Assembly (NCBI RefSeq): GCF_019492185.1
Contig: NZ_JAICCF010000006.1
Location: 248,001 to 312,000, forward strand
Direction of reading: 5' to 3'
Length of the DNA stretch: 64,000 nucleotides
Origin: Chitinophaga rhizophila
Lineage (GTDB): Bacteria > Bacteroidota > Bacteroidia > Chitinophagales > Chitinophagaceae
Shown: piece by piece, positions 54,504 through 63,475 of the stretch
How positions within the stretch are numbered: the first letter of the stretch is position 1
How the letters are laid out: every line of letters starts with the position of its first letter
Position numbers and translations under genes: made by a program
The notes under the pieces: model-generated
Told to the model about the DNA's origin: nothing
The model's database searches: none
The model's input: the letters and a program-made list of their open reading frames with translations, nothing else

Positions 54504-55371
54504 CTAGGCCAAGGGTGATTGGAGCTTTTTCGTTAATTGCTCTTGATAATACCGCTCAGTGTAAACATTGGGCGATAAGTATCCAAGCGCTTTGTGAGGC
54601 CTTTGGCTGTTATAGTCAGCCCGCCATTCCTCAGCCATAAAACGTACCTCCGATAAACTGTGGAATAAATATGCATTTAATAGTCCTCGACGCAAGCTGC
54701 CATTTTTGCGCTCTATAAAGGCATTCTGGGTCGGTTTTCCGGGCTGTATGTACGTTAGCTTGATCCCTTTGCCTTCGCACCACTGTTGTAACTTATGGCT
54801 TATGAACTCCGGGCCATTGTCAGTCCTGATACAACGAGGTAAACTGCGAGTTTCTAAAATCCGTTCCAATACCCTGATTACACGTAAAGACGGCAATGAG
54901 GTGTCTACTTCGATCGCCAATGATTCCCGATTGAAGTCATCTATCACATTCAAAAGCCGGAATTTTCTACCGTCTACCAGCGCATCACACATAAAGTCGA
55001 TGCTCCATGCCTCATTTGGAGACTCAGGTATCAACAATGCTTCCCTTACCCGAGCAGGTAAACGACGCTTGACTCGCCTTCGCATATTGAGTTTAAGATT
55101 AGTATACACGCGATAGATTTTCTTATGATTCCAGGTAAATCCTTTGTTCCTTAACCGGTAATATGATTGCCAGAATCCTATATCAACATGTTTTTCGACT
55201 AATGTTGTAAGTGCTTCCTCTACAACCACATCATTTTTAGGTATTGGCTGATAATTATATGTACTACGTGGGATAGATACTATTTTACACGCCTTGCGGA
55301 CACTCAGTTGCCCCTGTTCGACCAGATAATCAACTGCATCCCTTTGGGCCTGGGGCGTTAGAGCTTTTTTT
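54504..55371 (-). CDS. IS3-family transposase OrfB (integrase catalytic part)
   Basis: About 289 codons if entered from the slippery AAAAAAAG (55371-55364) by a -1 shift; a separate GTG start at 55229 would give 241. The DDE triad is visible: [31 protein letters not shown] and [16 protein letters not shown], then the family end [19 protein letters not shown]. OrfB is uninterrupted. It needs OrfA for binding the ends, and OrfA has a premature stop. Confidence 0.9.
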
Positions 55372-55624
55372 CAATTAGATTCTTCATTGCCCGATTTTCA
55401 ATACATAACTCCGCATACATCTTCTTCAACTCAGCGTGTTCAGATTCAAGGTCTTTAAGACGTTTCACGTCGCTTGACTCCATTCCTCAATACTTAGCTT
55501 TCCAGTTGTAAAAGGTAGCTTCGCTTATCCCCAGGTTCCTGGCAATATCTTTAACTGGAATTCCGCCTTCTTGTTGCTTGAGGGCTGATACGATTTGACT
55601 TTCTGTGAAATTCTTTCGTTTCAT
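55358..55624 (-). pseudogene. IS3-family OrfA with premature stop
   Basis: ATG at 55624 opens MKRKNFTESQIVSALKQQEG, a helix-turn-helix region (VKDIARNLGISEATFYNWKAKY), then a TGA (55489-55487) where family members read GGA, then MESSDVKRLKDLESEHAELK in the same frame up to TAA at 55358-55360. The second half is still open, so a single point change inactivated the gene, unless the stop is read through. Confidence 0.8.
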
Positions 55625-55690
55625 GTGATTAAAGTTAATAAATCAATTGATAACTCTAAGTCCCATGGTCGAAGTTTTGGGAAGCCTACA

Positions 55691-56136
55691 ACTTCAATTA
55701 CGTTTGGGACTAATAACATATTCCCAAACTACTAAATAAAAATTATAGTTAGTAAATATTGTGGTGTGCATCATATCTATCTTTGATAAAGAAACTAACG
55801 ACGTAAAACTTCATATAAAAAGAATGAAACTAAAATCGAATCTTGGATAAGCATGTGTAAATATCACGACTTATTACGGACAGAACTCTCATTTTAGACT
55901 AATTTAGCTATATAATGAACAGCATGTTTCAAATATAGATTGCATTTAATAATTACTAAAGAAGTGCAATCGCAGAAAGAATAAATTTATGGATATATAT
56001 ATTGTCCTCAATTATTTAAAAAACTCATCTGGCCAGAGAATTATTATTTAGGTTATCTTCTACCACCTATTTAATAATTGACTAAAAGCGTAGATATAAT
56101 TACAAGGTTAGCTTTCTCCCAAAAAGCCCATTTATT
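55691..56136. other. Intergenic, AT-rich
   Basis: About 445 bases without an ORF. The last 35 bases hold the leader shared with the decayed copy at 42821: AAGGTTAGCTTT, then an AAAAAGC block, then ATTTATT before the ATG. TTAGCTTT could be part of a -7 element. Nothing else was seen. Confidence 0.45.
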
Positions 56137-56487
56137 ATGAAAAAAGCAAAAATAGTGCTTACAGTAATAGCTGCGTTTGCAATATTAGGTGCTGCATTCG
56201 CGTTTAACGCTAGTAAATTCAATAATTTCCGAGTTTACAAAACAACGACGTTGGTGTCGACTCTTATCAACGGAAGTACGTATACATTTACGGCTCCTGT
56301 AGCGAATCCATTTTGTTCTTCTACCGTAAATCCCGCGCATTTTACTGCACTTCCGGAGCGAGGAACTACGCTCGCTTATCAAACAACCCTAGGCGCGTTG
56401 CCATACTCAACTACTATCGCTGGAGTTTCGGTTATATTTTATAGGTCTTGTCCAACAATTAGTGGATGGGTTACAACAATTCCATAA
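56137..56487 (+). CDS. Small exported two-cysteine protein, family member C
   Basis: A 116-residue protein with signal segment MKKAKIVLTVIAAFAILGAA and the mature start FAFNASKFN. The body has TLINGSTYTFTA, VANPFCSSTVNP and FYRSCPTISGWVTTIP; it is the closest relative of member B (43102-43452), with the same length and both cysteines. The small size, signal and lone cysteine pair suggest a secreted, disulfide-bonded product. It lies upstream of, and convergent to, the SusD gene at 56626, and downstream of the IS3-family element. Confidence 0.8.
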   Translation: MKKAKIVLTVIAAFAILGAAFAFNASKFNNFRVYKTTTLVSTLINGSTYTFTAPVANPFCSSTVNPAHFTALPERGTTLAYQTTLGALPYSTTIAGVSVIFYRSCPTISGWVTTIP

Positions 56488-56625
56488 CCATACGGATCAA
56501 GTTTCACTAGAACATTAAATACGGATCTGATCAAGGAGTTAATTAGCTTCACTGATCAGATCCTATCTAACATGAACATTTAAAGGGCACTTGTAGTTGA
56601 ACATTATTAAGTCACCCGGATCAGG

Positions 56626-58029
56626 TTAGTAACTTGGATATCCTTCATTTTGTACTAAATTAGGATTCAGTCTAATATCCTCCAGCGGAAGGGAAAAAAG
56701 AGCTTTATAGGCCACCCAAATTCCACCCTTTAAAGGCACGTAAATCTCCATTACCTTACTAAGATTCCCACGTCTTTTTAAATCAAGCCATCTATGTCCC
56801 CATTCGGTAAAAAATTCAATTTGTCGCTCATGCATAATTGCATCTAACAAAGCTTTCTTTGTAAGGGTTTCGGCTAACCTAATTCCAGCTCTTCGTCTGA
56901 TTATGTTTAGATCTTCTTTACCTCCGACAATATTACCGGTTTCAGCACGAGCTTCAGCTCTGATTAAATACACCTCGGCTAATCGCAATACACTAATATA
57001 CTCTTTGGAAATATCGCTTCTATCATAACTCTTATATTTGAAGGGATATGGATACTTTTTAAAAGCGTCGTTTGCTGTATACTTTATCCAATATTTACAT
57101 CGCAAATCATCTTCCTCAAACGCCTTCATTACATTTTCGCCTAACCAAACCGGATTTTGAGAATTGACACCGTTATTTAATACAAAAATTCTTGCATCCG
57201 CGGTATTTAGAAAGCCATTTCGATCGTCAACAGGTTGAATCTGCCATATTGCTTCCCGATTATTTTTTATAAAAACATTATGTACAGACACCGTATCAAA
57301 CATTAAATTACCCAAAATAGTATCAGCTTCAAGTTCAGCCGACCTCCATTCTTTTCTATATAAATAGACGCGCGACAAAAGAGCTGCAGCAGCCCATTTA
57401 GTAGGACGTACACGCTCTTCAGTTTCTGAAATGATGTCGGCAGCTAAAAACCTAGTACTAAGAAGGCTTTTTGATTCTATCAAATCTTGAACTATTTGTT
57501 TGTAAACAAGATATTCTTCTGACCTCGATGCACTAGATGTTATCCTATATTCTGGCTCTAGTAGAAGTGGCACATCACCATAAAAGTTTGTTAAATAAAA
57601 ATAACAAAAGGCACGAAGAAATTTGGCTTCACCCAAGAGTTGCTTCTTAATGTCAGGCGATAATGTATTTGACTTATTTAATCCAACGACTGCTGCATTC
57701 GCTCTGTATATTAACCCAAATAGGTTTGCCCAGAAATCAGGACTCTTTGCATTTTGGTATTCGTCAGTGAAATGATATACCGGAACTAAGGCCGCTAACT
57801 CGTCACCGTACAGCGCACAACGAAAAGATATCCCACCTTGCCCGTCTCCGAAACTCCCATCCCGACCAATTGTATAATACATTCCGGTTAGAACTGCAGC
57901 CGCAGATGTGTTAGAATTATATACTTTATCGGCAACAATTTCAATAGTTGGATTGCCTATCTCTAAAAACTTTCGACACCCTGGAATTAGCAATGCTATT
58001 AATAAAAGAAAAAAAATATATTTACTCAT
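56626..58029 (-). CDS. SusD/RagB-type surface lipoprotein, locus 2
   Basis: A 467-residue lipoprotein with lipobox LLIALLIPGCRKF (cysteine about residue 17). The helical TPR-like core has LLGEAKFLRAFCYFYLTNFYGDVPLL, the family hallmark, and the C-terminus has LRLAEVYLIRAEARAETGN and RRRAGIRLAE followed by HERQIEFFTEWGHRWLDLKR. It is translated after the SusC gene, 32 bases apart, on the same AT-rich strand. It binds the ligand of the SusC transporter; the ligand is unknown. Confidence 0.95.
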   Translation of the reverse strand: MSKYIFFLLLIALLIPGCRKFLEIGNPTIEIVADKVYNSNTSAAAVLTGMYYTIGRDGSFGDGQGGISFRCALYGDELAALVPVYHFTDEYQNAKSPDFWANLFGLIYRANAAVVGLNKSNTLSPDIKKQLLGEAKFLRAFCYFYLTNFYGDVPLLLEPEYRITSSASRSEEYLVYKQIVQDLIESKSLLSTRFLAADIISETEERVRPTKWAAAALLSRVYLYRKEWRSAELEADTILGNLMFDTVSVHNVFIKNNREAIWQIQPVDDRNGFLNTADARIFVLNNGVNSQNPVWLGENVMKAFEEDDLRCKYWIKYTANDAFKKYPYPFKYKSYDRSDISKEYISVLRLAEVYLIRAEARAETGNIVGGKEDLNIIRRRAGIRLAETLTKKALLDAIMHERQIEFFTEWGHRWLDLKRRGNLSKVMEIYVPLKGGIWVAYKALFSLPLEDIRLNPNLVQNEGYPSY

Positions 58030-58061
58030 CGGTTGTAATCTTTAACAGATAATAATAATAC

Positions 58062-61000
58062 TCAAAAAGTAATCTGTCCCCCGCAAGCGACAACTCTAAG
58101 AGGAGGAATTGCTGTCATAGACTGTGTTTCAGGATCCCATCCTGAATATTTTGTAAATGTGAACAAATTTTGTCCCTGGACATATATCCGACAATGATCT
58201 ATATGTATTCTATTTAATAAAAGAGTCGGCAGTGTCCATGATATGGAGATGTTTTTGCACCTTATAAAGGAAGCATCCTCATATCCCTTATCACTAGATA
58301 GATGACCTAAATACGAATTTATCAACTCATAGTTCTGACTATATTTTTGATATGTACTAATGTCTCCCTTTTGAGTCCAACGGTCAAGCAAGGCAGTAGA
58401 CTGATTTTTAGCCATGCCTGGTATAGCAGAGGGATCCAAAACTCCACTTGCCCCCACTTGTCTTACATATTGAATAAAGCAATCAACTTGAAAACTTCGG
58501 TATCTTATGGAATTTTGAATTCCACCACTGTATTTTGGATTTATATCAATTGATGCAATTCTAGCAGCTCCTTCAACAATTGTTGGACTCCCATCCTTGT
58601 CCGAAAATAAGTAAGTTCCTATTTGTGGATCAACTCCCAAATACCTATTTACATCGATCGTAGACAATGACTTACCTACAGTTGCGGACACTGCGCCTAT
58701 GCCAGAAAATGATCTTAACTTGTTGCGATTTAATGAGATATTAAATGAGGTTGTCCAATCGAGATCCTTAGAGGAAACGTTTTTCGATCTAATTAAAATT
58801 TCAAGTCCAGCATTTTGAATCACTGCAGGTAGATTTCCAGTGATGTATCCAGCACCTGTCATAGAAGGAAGCGGATACCCAATTAACTGTTTAGAAGATC
58901 TATTACGATAGAAGCTATTGGAAAAAAAGATTCTATCATTAAGAAATCCTATCTCTATTCCCATCTCAAATTTTCTGGTTAGTTCCCAAGAGAAATCAGG
59001 ATTAAATATTCCGATAACTTCCAATCCCTTTACACCATGATATCTCATATCTTGGAAGTTATACCTATCAAGATATTGATAATCTCCTATCTGGTCATTA
59101 CCAGTAGTACCATAACTCATACGTAATTTCCCATAACTTAAAAATGGCAAGGTGCGGCTAACAAATTTTTCTTGTGTAAAAATCCATCCAGTAGCCAAAG
59201 ATCCGAAAGAAGCAAATTGGCTTCTTGGCCCAAATCTGCTACTTCCGTCTCTCCGCATTGTAAAATTCACAAGGTATTTATCCCTAAAAATATAACTTAG
59301 CCTTCCAAAAATTGCCAAATACTTATATTTGCTATTAGAATCCCTAACTGAGTACTCAGAAGCCGCTGCGGGATTACGGATAAGGGCATCGTCTTGAATT
59401 CCAGATGCAACAATTGTTTGCTGCGAAAAGTCATTTCCTAATAAAGTAGCCCCTGCAAGTGCACTTAAATTTCCATTGCCAATTTTTGCATTATAAGATA
59501 ATTGCGGCTCGAAATTCCAACTCTTAGATAGCGTTGTGGAGTAAATAGCCCTTGCGGATGTGACAGATTGGAATTCTGGCGCTGAACCTGCAATTAAGAA
59601 ACCTGAAAAGTTATCATTTCTTAGTTCGTTGTAACCTAAACTCCCAGATAATGCAAGTTTAGGGACAATAAAATAATTAATATTCAAACTGGTTACAAGA
59701 TTTGATGTATTAGCATCTAGTTTATTACTTATCAAATTTGAAAATGGATTTTCCCAAGTTGAATTAGCCCAGTTTAGCCGTCCAGCACTGTCGTAAATTT
59801 CCGGAGCGTTAGGAGGTAAATTGACATGCCGGGCAAGATCAACTCCAGGCAAGTTAGTTTTCCTACGACTATAAGAACCTGTTAAAGATGTTCTTAATTT
59901 CATATCAGTTGACGTGCCAGTAATATTAAAATGCGCTCCACCATTTCCACTAAAAAAGTTCCCTGGAAATATCGTTGTCTCTTTGTGATAATTGCCAGCA
60001 ATTAAGTATTGAACGTTAGTATTTCCACCGTTGACAGAAACCTGAAGGTCAGCGTATGATCCTGTTTGCCCCAGGAGTTCTTTTTGCCAATCAGTGTATC
60101 TGGCTGTATCCCAAACCTTTAGATCAGGTGCAAATCCGATATCATATTTATCTGCGCTCGGAATAACGTTATCATTCCGAAAAGCCTCATATCTCATCTG
60201 CAAGTATTGCGATGTATTCATCAAACGCCTTTTACGAATTAACTTACTTATTCCTCTAGTAAAACTTAAGTCAACTTTGGTCTTGCCAATATTCCCTTTT
60301 TTTGTTGTGATGAGTACAACACCATTTGCCCCTCGAGATCCATATATTGCTGTTGCATCAGCATCCTTCAATATGTCAATCGTCTCAATATCTCGAGGAT
60401 TTATGAAGCTTAAGGCAGATAAGACGTTACCTATTGCACCAAAACTAGTAAATACAGGTGCAGTGATTGCTGGCGAATATGGTATCCCATCTATTACAAA
60501 TAATGGTACAACACCACTATTCAAACTATTCCTTCCCCTTATCTGCACCTTCACCTCGCCACCTTGCACTCCTGTAGTCTGTGTAATTGTCATGCCCGGC
60601 ACTCTGCCCTGTAACGCTAATAACGGATCCGAGACAGGCTGCTTCTCAATATCTGCAGCAGTAACTGTGGTTGCATTTCCGATCCTATAATATTCAGACT
60701 CCCGATAATAGCCCCTTACAATAGTTGTCTTCAAATTATTAACTGACTCAGCAAGATAGATATTCATTGGGTTCGCAATTGCCTTTGCTTCTTTTGTTGT
60801 AAATCCCATGAAACTGACAATCAACATTGCGCCTTCTGGAACATCTTCAAGCACAAAGTGACCATTATTATCTGTTGTGGTTCCTTTAGTGGTCCCTTTA
60901 AGTTGGATCGTCGCACCTGGTATCGGCGTACCTTTTTCGTCCATCACTTTGCCCTTTAGTGTAATCTGTGCTTCGAGGAAGGAGCTTGGTTTACTAACAG

Positions 61001-61337
61001 GCGCAATAACACGTTTTAGCGATATTACTCCATCTCTATACAGCCACTCTAAACCGCGTTTACCAAGCACCTCTCCTAACACATCATCTAGTGCAACTTT
61101 ATCGAAGTTGACGCTTATGCGGTCGCGGATGTCGATGGCTTCAGTGGCATACATAAATCTCAGCCCGGTCTGTTTCTCGATTTGTTTAAACACGCTTTCC
61201 AGTGTTGCGTCAGCGGCGATGACGGTCACTTTTTGTTTGCCGGTCTGGTCAAGTTCAGCAAAGGCGGAGGTGAAAACAAATAAGAATACAGACAAAAACC
61301 TGACTAGCAGGTTACTGCGAGGCGTAGAGATGCGCAT
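58062..61337 (-). CDS. SusC/RagA-type TonB-dependent transporter with STN domain, locus 2
   Basis: About 1091 residues from ATG 61337, chosen over 61406 because it gives a normal signal peptide (LLVRFLSVFLFVFTSAFA). An STN domain (about residues 35-110, ESVFKQIEKQTGLRFMYATE) is followed by a CarboxypepD_reg domain (GKVMDEKGTPIPGATIQLKG), the plug with ILKDADATAIYGSRGANGVV, and the barrel. Where most SusC proteins have VVGYG, this one has VRGYYRESEYYRIGNAT. The STN domain should signal to the divergent FecR/sigma pair. Confidence 0.95.
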   Translation of the reverse strand: MRISTPRSNLLVRFLSVFLFVFTSAFAELDQTGKQKVTVIAADATLESVFKQIEKQTGLRFMYATEAIDIRDRISVNFDKVALDDVLGEVLGKRGLEWLYRDGVISLKRVIAPVSKPSSFLEAQITLKGKVMDEKGTPIPGATIQLKGTTKGTTTDNNGHFVLEDVPEGAMLIVSFMGFTTKEAKAIANPMNIYLAESVNNLKTTIVRGYYRESEYYRIGNATTVTAADIEKQPVSDPLLALQGRVPGMTITQTTGVQGGEVKVQIRGRNSLNSGVVPLFVIDGIPYSPAITAPVFTSFGAIGNVLSALSFINPRDIETIDILKDADATAIYGSRGANGVVLITTKKGNIGKTKVDLSFTRGISKLIRKRRLMNTSQYLQMRYEAFRNDNVIPSADKYDIGFAPDLKVWDTARYTDWQKELLGQTGSYADLQVSVNGGNTNVQYLIAGNYHKETTIFPGNFFSGNGGAHFNITGTSTDMKLRTSLTGSYSRRKTNLPGVDLARHVNLPPNAPEIYDSAGRLNWANSTWENPFSNLISNKLDANTSNLVTSLNINYFIVPKLALSGSLGYNELRNDNFSGFLIAGSAPEFQSVTSARAIYSTTLSKSWNFEPQLSYNAKIGNGNLSALAGATLLGNDFSQQTIVASGIQDDALIRNPAAASEYSVRDSNSKYKYLAIFGRLSYIFRDKYLVNFTMRRDGSSRFGPRSQFASFGSLATGWIFTQEKFVSRTLPFLSYGKLRMSYGTTGNDQIGDYQYLDRYNFQDMRYHGVKGLEVIGIFNPDFSWELTRKFEMGIEIGFLNDRIFFSNSFYRNRSSKQLIGYPLPSMTGAGYITGNLPAVIQNAGLEILIRSKNVSSKDLDWTTSFNISLNRNKLRSFSGIGAVSATVGKSLSTIDVNRYLGVDPQIGTYLFSDKDGSPTIVEGAARIASIDINPKYSGGIQNSIRYRSFQVDCFIQYVRQVGASGVLDPSAIPGMAKNQSTALLDRWTQKGDISTYQKYSQNYELINSYLGHLSSDKGYEDASFIRCKNISISWTLPTLLLNRIHIDHCRIYVQGQNLFTFTKYSGWDPETQSMTAIPPLRVVACGGQITF

Positions 61338-61709
61338 AAGTGTTGGAGTTAGTTTTTGACAACGAATAAAGAATACAGTAATCAGCGCCGTTGATTCACA
61401 CGACAATTGTTCAGTTATTAGCCAGTTAGTTCAGATGATTGGTTGGTCAGTTAATTAGTATGATTTGCATTGAGTCTCTTCCTTCAGTCGGAACGAAAAA
61501 TAAAAAGTACTCCACAGATTTAACAGAAATTTAAATACTGAAAAAAAAACGGGCTGTTAACACCGTATTAACTACTGACAATCTGAGATTCAGTAGCTTA
61601 GCAAGTGTACAAAATACGTTCATCATTGTCTGTAAATCCCCAAAAGCTCATTATTATCCCTTGAAGTCCATATACAGCTTATTGTATAACTATTCATTCT
61701 GACACTGGT
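61338..61709. other. Divergent region between SusC and the sigma factor gene
   Basis: About 370 bases, no ORF I accept. It must hold the promoters of the SusCD operon and the sigma/FecR unit. No exact TAnnTTTG was placed with confidence. Confidence 0.4.
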
Positions 61710-62264
61710 ATGCACGCACTTGACGGTTACAACGATGAACATCTGTTCGCCCTCCTACAGGAGGAAAACTGCGAAGCCGCTTTCAATACTATCTTCAGCC
61801 GCTACAGCCGCCGCTTATATATGGAAGCATATACCCGCCTGCAGGATGAAGATGAGGGCAATGATATTGTCCAGGAAGTCTTCTGCTGGCTATGGGACAA
61901 ACGCAGGTCATTGAAAACACCTCAGTGCCTAAAAGCTTACCTCATACAGGTAGTAAGATTCAAATGCATCGACCTGATCAGGAAGAAGACCAGTACCAGA
62001 AGTAAAAAACAACAATATACCTGGCTTGCGGATACCTACACCACCACCACGCCCATCGAGACAAAAGAACTGGGCCGGCAACTAGCTATAGCAATAGATA
62101 GCATTACTCCCGCCAGCCGGCTCGCCTTTGAACAACTTTATCTCCACAAAAAAAGCCTCAAAGAAATCGCAGATCAAATGGATATCAACGTCCAGTCTGT
62201 GAAAAACCATATCCACCGCGCGTTGAAAGTCCTGCGCGAGAATCTGAAACACAGCTTATCATAA
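61710..62264 (+). CDS. ECF RNA polymerase sigma factor, locus 2
   Basis: A 184-residue sigma-70 ECF factor. Region 2 (about residues 25-95) has FNTIFSRYSRRLYMEAYTRL and EGNDIVQEVFCWLWDKR, and region 4 (about 130-178) has PASRLAFEQLYLHKKSLKEIADQMDINVQSVKNHIHRALKVLR. It is expected to direct transcription of the divergent SusCD operon and to be held by the FecR protein 36 bases downstream. Confidence 0.95.
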   Translation: MHALDGYNDEHLFALLQEENCEAAFNTIFSRYSRRLYMEAYTRLQDEDEGNDIVQEVFCWLWDKRRSLKTPQCLKAYLIQVVRFKCIDLIRKKTSTRSKKQQYTWLADTYTTTTPIETKELGRQLAIAIDSITPASRLAFEQLYLHKKSLKEIADQMDINVQSVKNHIHRALKVLRENLKHSLS

Positions 62265-62300
62265 GTACCTTTTGGCGTTTCTTTCGACTCTTTCATTACT

Positions 62301-63431
62301 ATGATCGACGAAACCCAAATAGAACAACTGGTACTGGATGAATTGGGTGGTATCATAACTCCCGAAGACAGTGCCACCCTCAAAAAACTGCTCGAAGACG
62401 AACCGGAAGCACGCATTATCCGAAACACCATCTACGATCAGTTCTCAGGCCCCGAGGAACAAGCGTTTCTCGCCCTGCTGCCCGAACATTTGCCCGTCGA
62501 AAAAGTATGGGCAAAGATCCGGAAGAGGAAATGGATACGCGTCGTTATACGCACAACATTAAGCTTAGCACTCCTCGCCCTGGCTGCACCGAGTGTCTAC
62601 ATACTATTTATCAAGCCTGCAAAGCCCGGAAGGCCTACGGCATTTGTCCATGGATTGTCCCTCCAAACTGTTGCACTGCAGCTGCCCGATGGCGAAGTCG
62701 TTAATCTGGGCAGCACGCAGCAACAAGTGCAGATAGGTGATCTTACCGTCAATGCACAACAAAAACAACTTTCCCTCAAAGGCAAATCTGCCGGAAAGGG
62801 CCTCGCGTCTATCATCGTTCCTCCCGGAAAAGACTATAAAATCAAACTGGCAGATGGCTCTGAAGTACAACTCAACTCGGCCTCCCAGATGCAGTTCCCT
62901 GTAACCTTCGACGGCAATACCCGGGAAGTCACTATCCAGGGTGAAGCCTACCTCTCTATCGCTAACGACCCTACAAGACCGTTCATCGTACGCCTCCCCA
63001 AAAGTACCGTACAGGTACTCGGTACAGAATTTAACGTCAATACCTACGATAAAACTTTTGAACAAATCGCACTCGTTAAAGGCGCTATCAAACTAGAAGC
63101 TGATTCCACAACGATCATGCTGAAACCAGGATTCTCTGTAAAATACCAGCAGGGTCAAGATGCAGCAGTCGAACGTTTTGATGCGGAAGAATTATTAGCA
63201 TGGAGAGTGGGTACTTATGTGTTCCGGGCAACGACTATAGACGAATTATGCCAGGTGATGAAAAGATGGTATGGAATAACTGTCGTGTATGACAATCCCA
63301 ATACAGGCCAACGCCGCTTTACAGGGTATATCGACAAATCCAGGCCTATGCGCCATTTCCTGGACGATCTGGAGTTCACTGGACACTTCAATTATTACTT
63401 TGATAATGACAGTGTCTTACACATTAAGTGA
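62301..63431 (+). CDS. FecR-type anti-sigma factor, locus 2
   Basis: A 376-residue inner-membrane regulator. The cytoplasmic segment (1-75) has EEPEARI-like acidic anti-sigma sequence and LPVEKVWAKIRKRK; a membrane helix follows (about residues 80-103). The periplasmic FecR domain (about 170-275) has VPPGKDYKIKLADGSEVQLNSASQM and FIVRLPKSTVQVLGTEFNV, and the C-terminal DUF4974 domain (about 295-375) ends in FDNDSVLHIK. It receives the SusC STN signal and releases the sigma factor. Confidence 0.94.
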   Translation: MIDETQIEQLVLDELGGIITPEDSATLKKLLEDEPEARIIRNTIYDQFSGPEEQAFLALLPEHLPVEKVWAKIRKRKWIRVVIRTTLSLALLALAAPSVYILFIKPAKPGRPTAFVHGLSLQTVALQLPDGEVVNLGSTQQQVQIGDLTVNAQQKQLSLKGKSAGKGLASIIVPPGKDYKIKLADGSEVQLNSASQMQFPVTFDGNTREVTIQGEAYLSIANDPTRPFIVRLPKSTVQVLGTEFNVNTYDKTFEQIALVKGAIKLEADSTTIMLKPGFSVKYQQGQDAAVERFDAEELLAWRVGTYVFRATTIDELCQVMKRWYGITVVYDNPNTGQRRFTGYIDKSRPMRHFLDDLEFTGHFNYYFDNDSVLHIK

Positions 63432-63475
63432 CGTTACAGGACCTTTATTTTTTGTTATGCAGTTTTGAATGTAAA

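Larger units (their letters stand above)
54486..55690 (-). mobile_element. IS3-family (IS407-like) insertion sequence
   Basis: An approximately 1205-base element. The left end TGTAAGCTTCCC and the reverse complement of the right end TGTAGGCTTCCC form imperfect terminal inverted repeats, followed on both sides by an AAAACT...GGG-like stretch. No target duplication is visible (TTAA on the left, ACTT on the right). It encodes orfA with a premature stop and an intact orfB joined through a slippery A7G. Confidence 0.8.
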
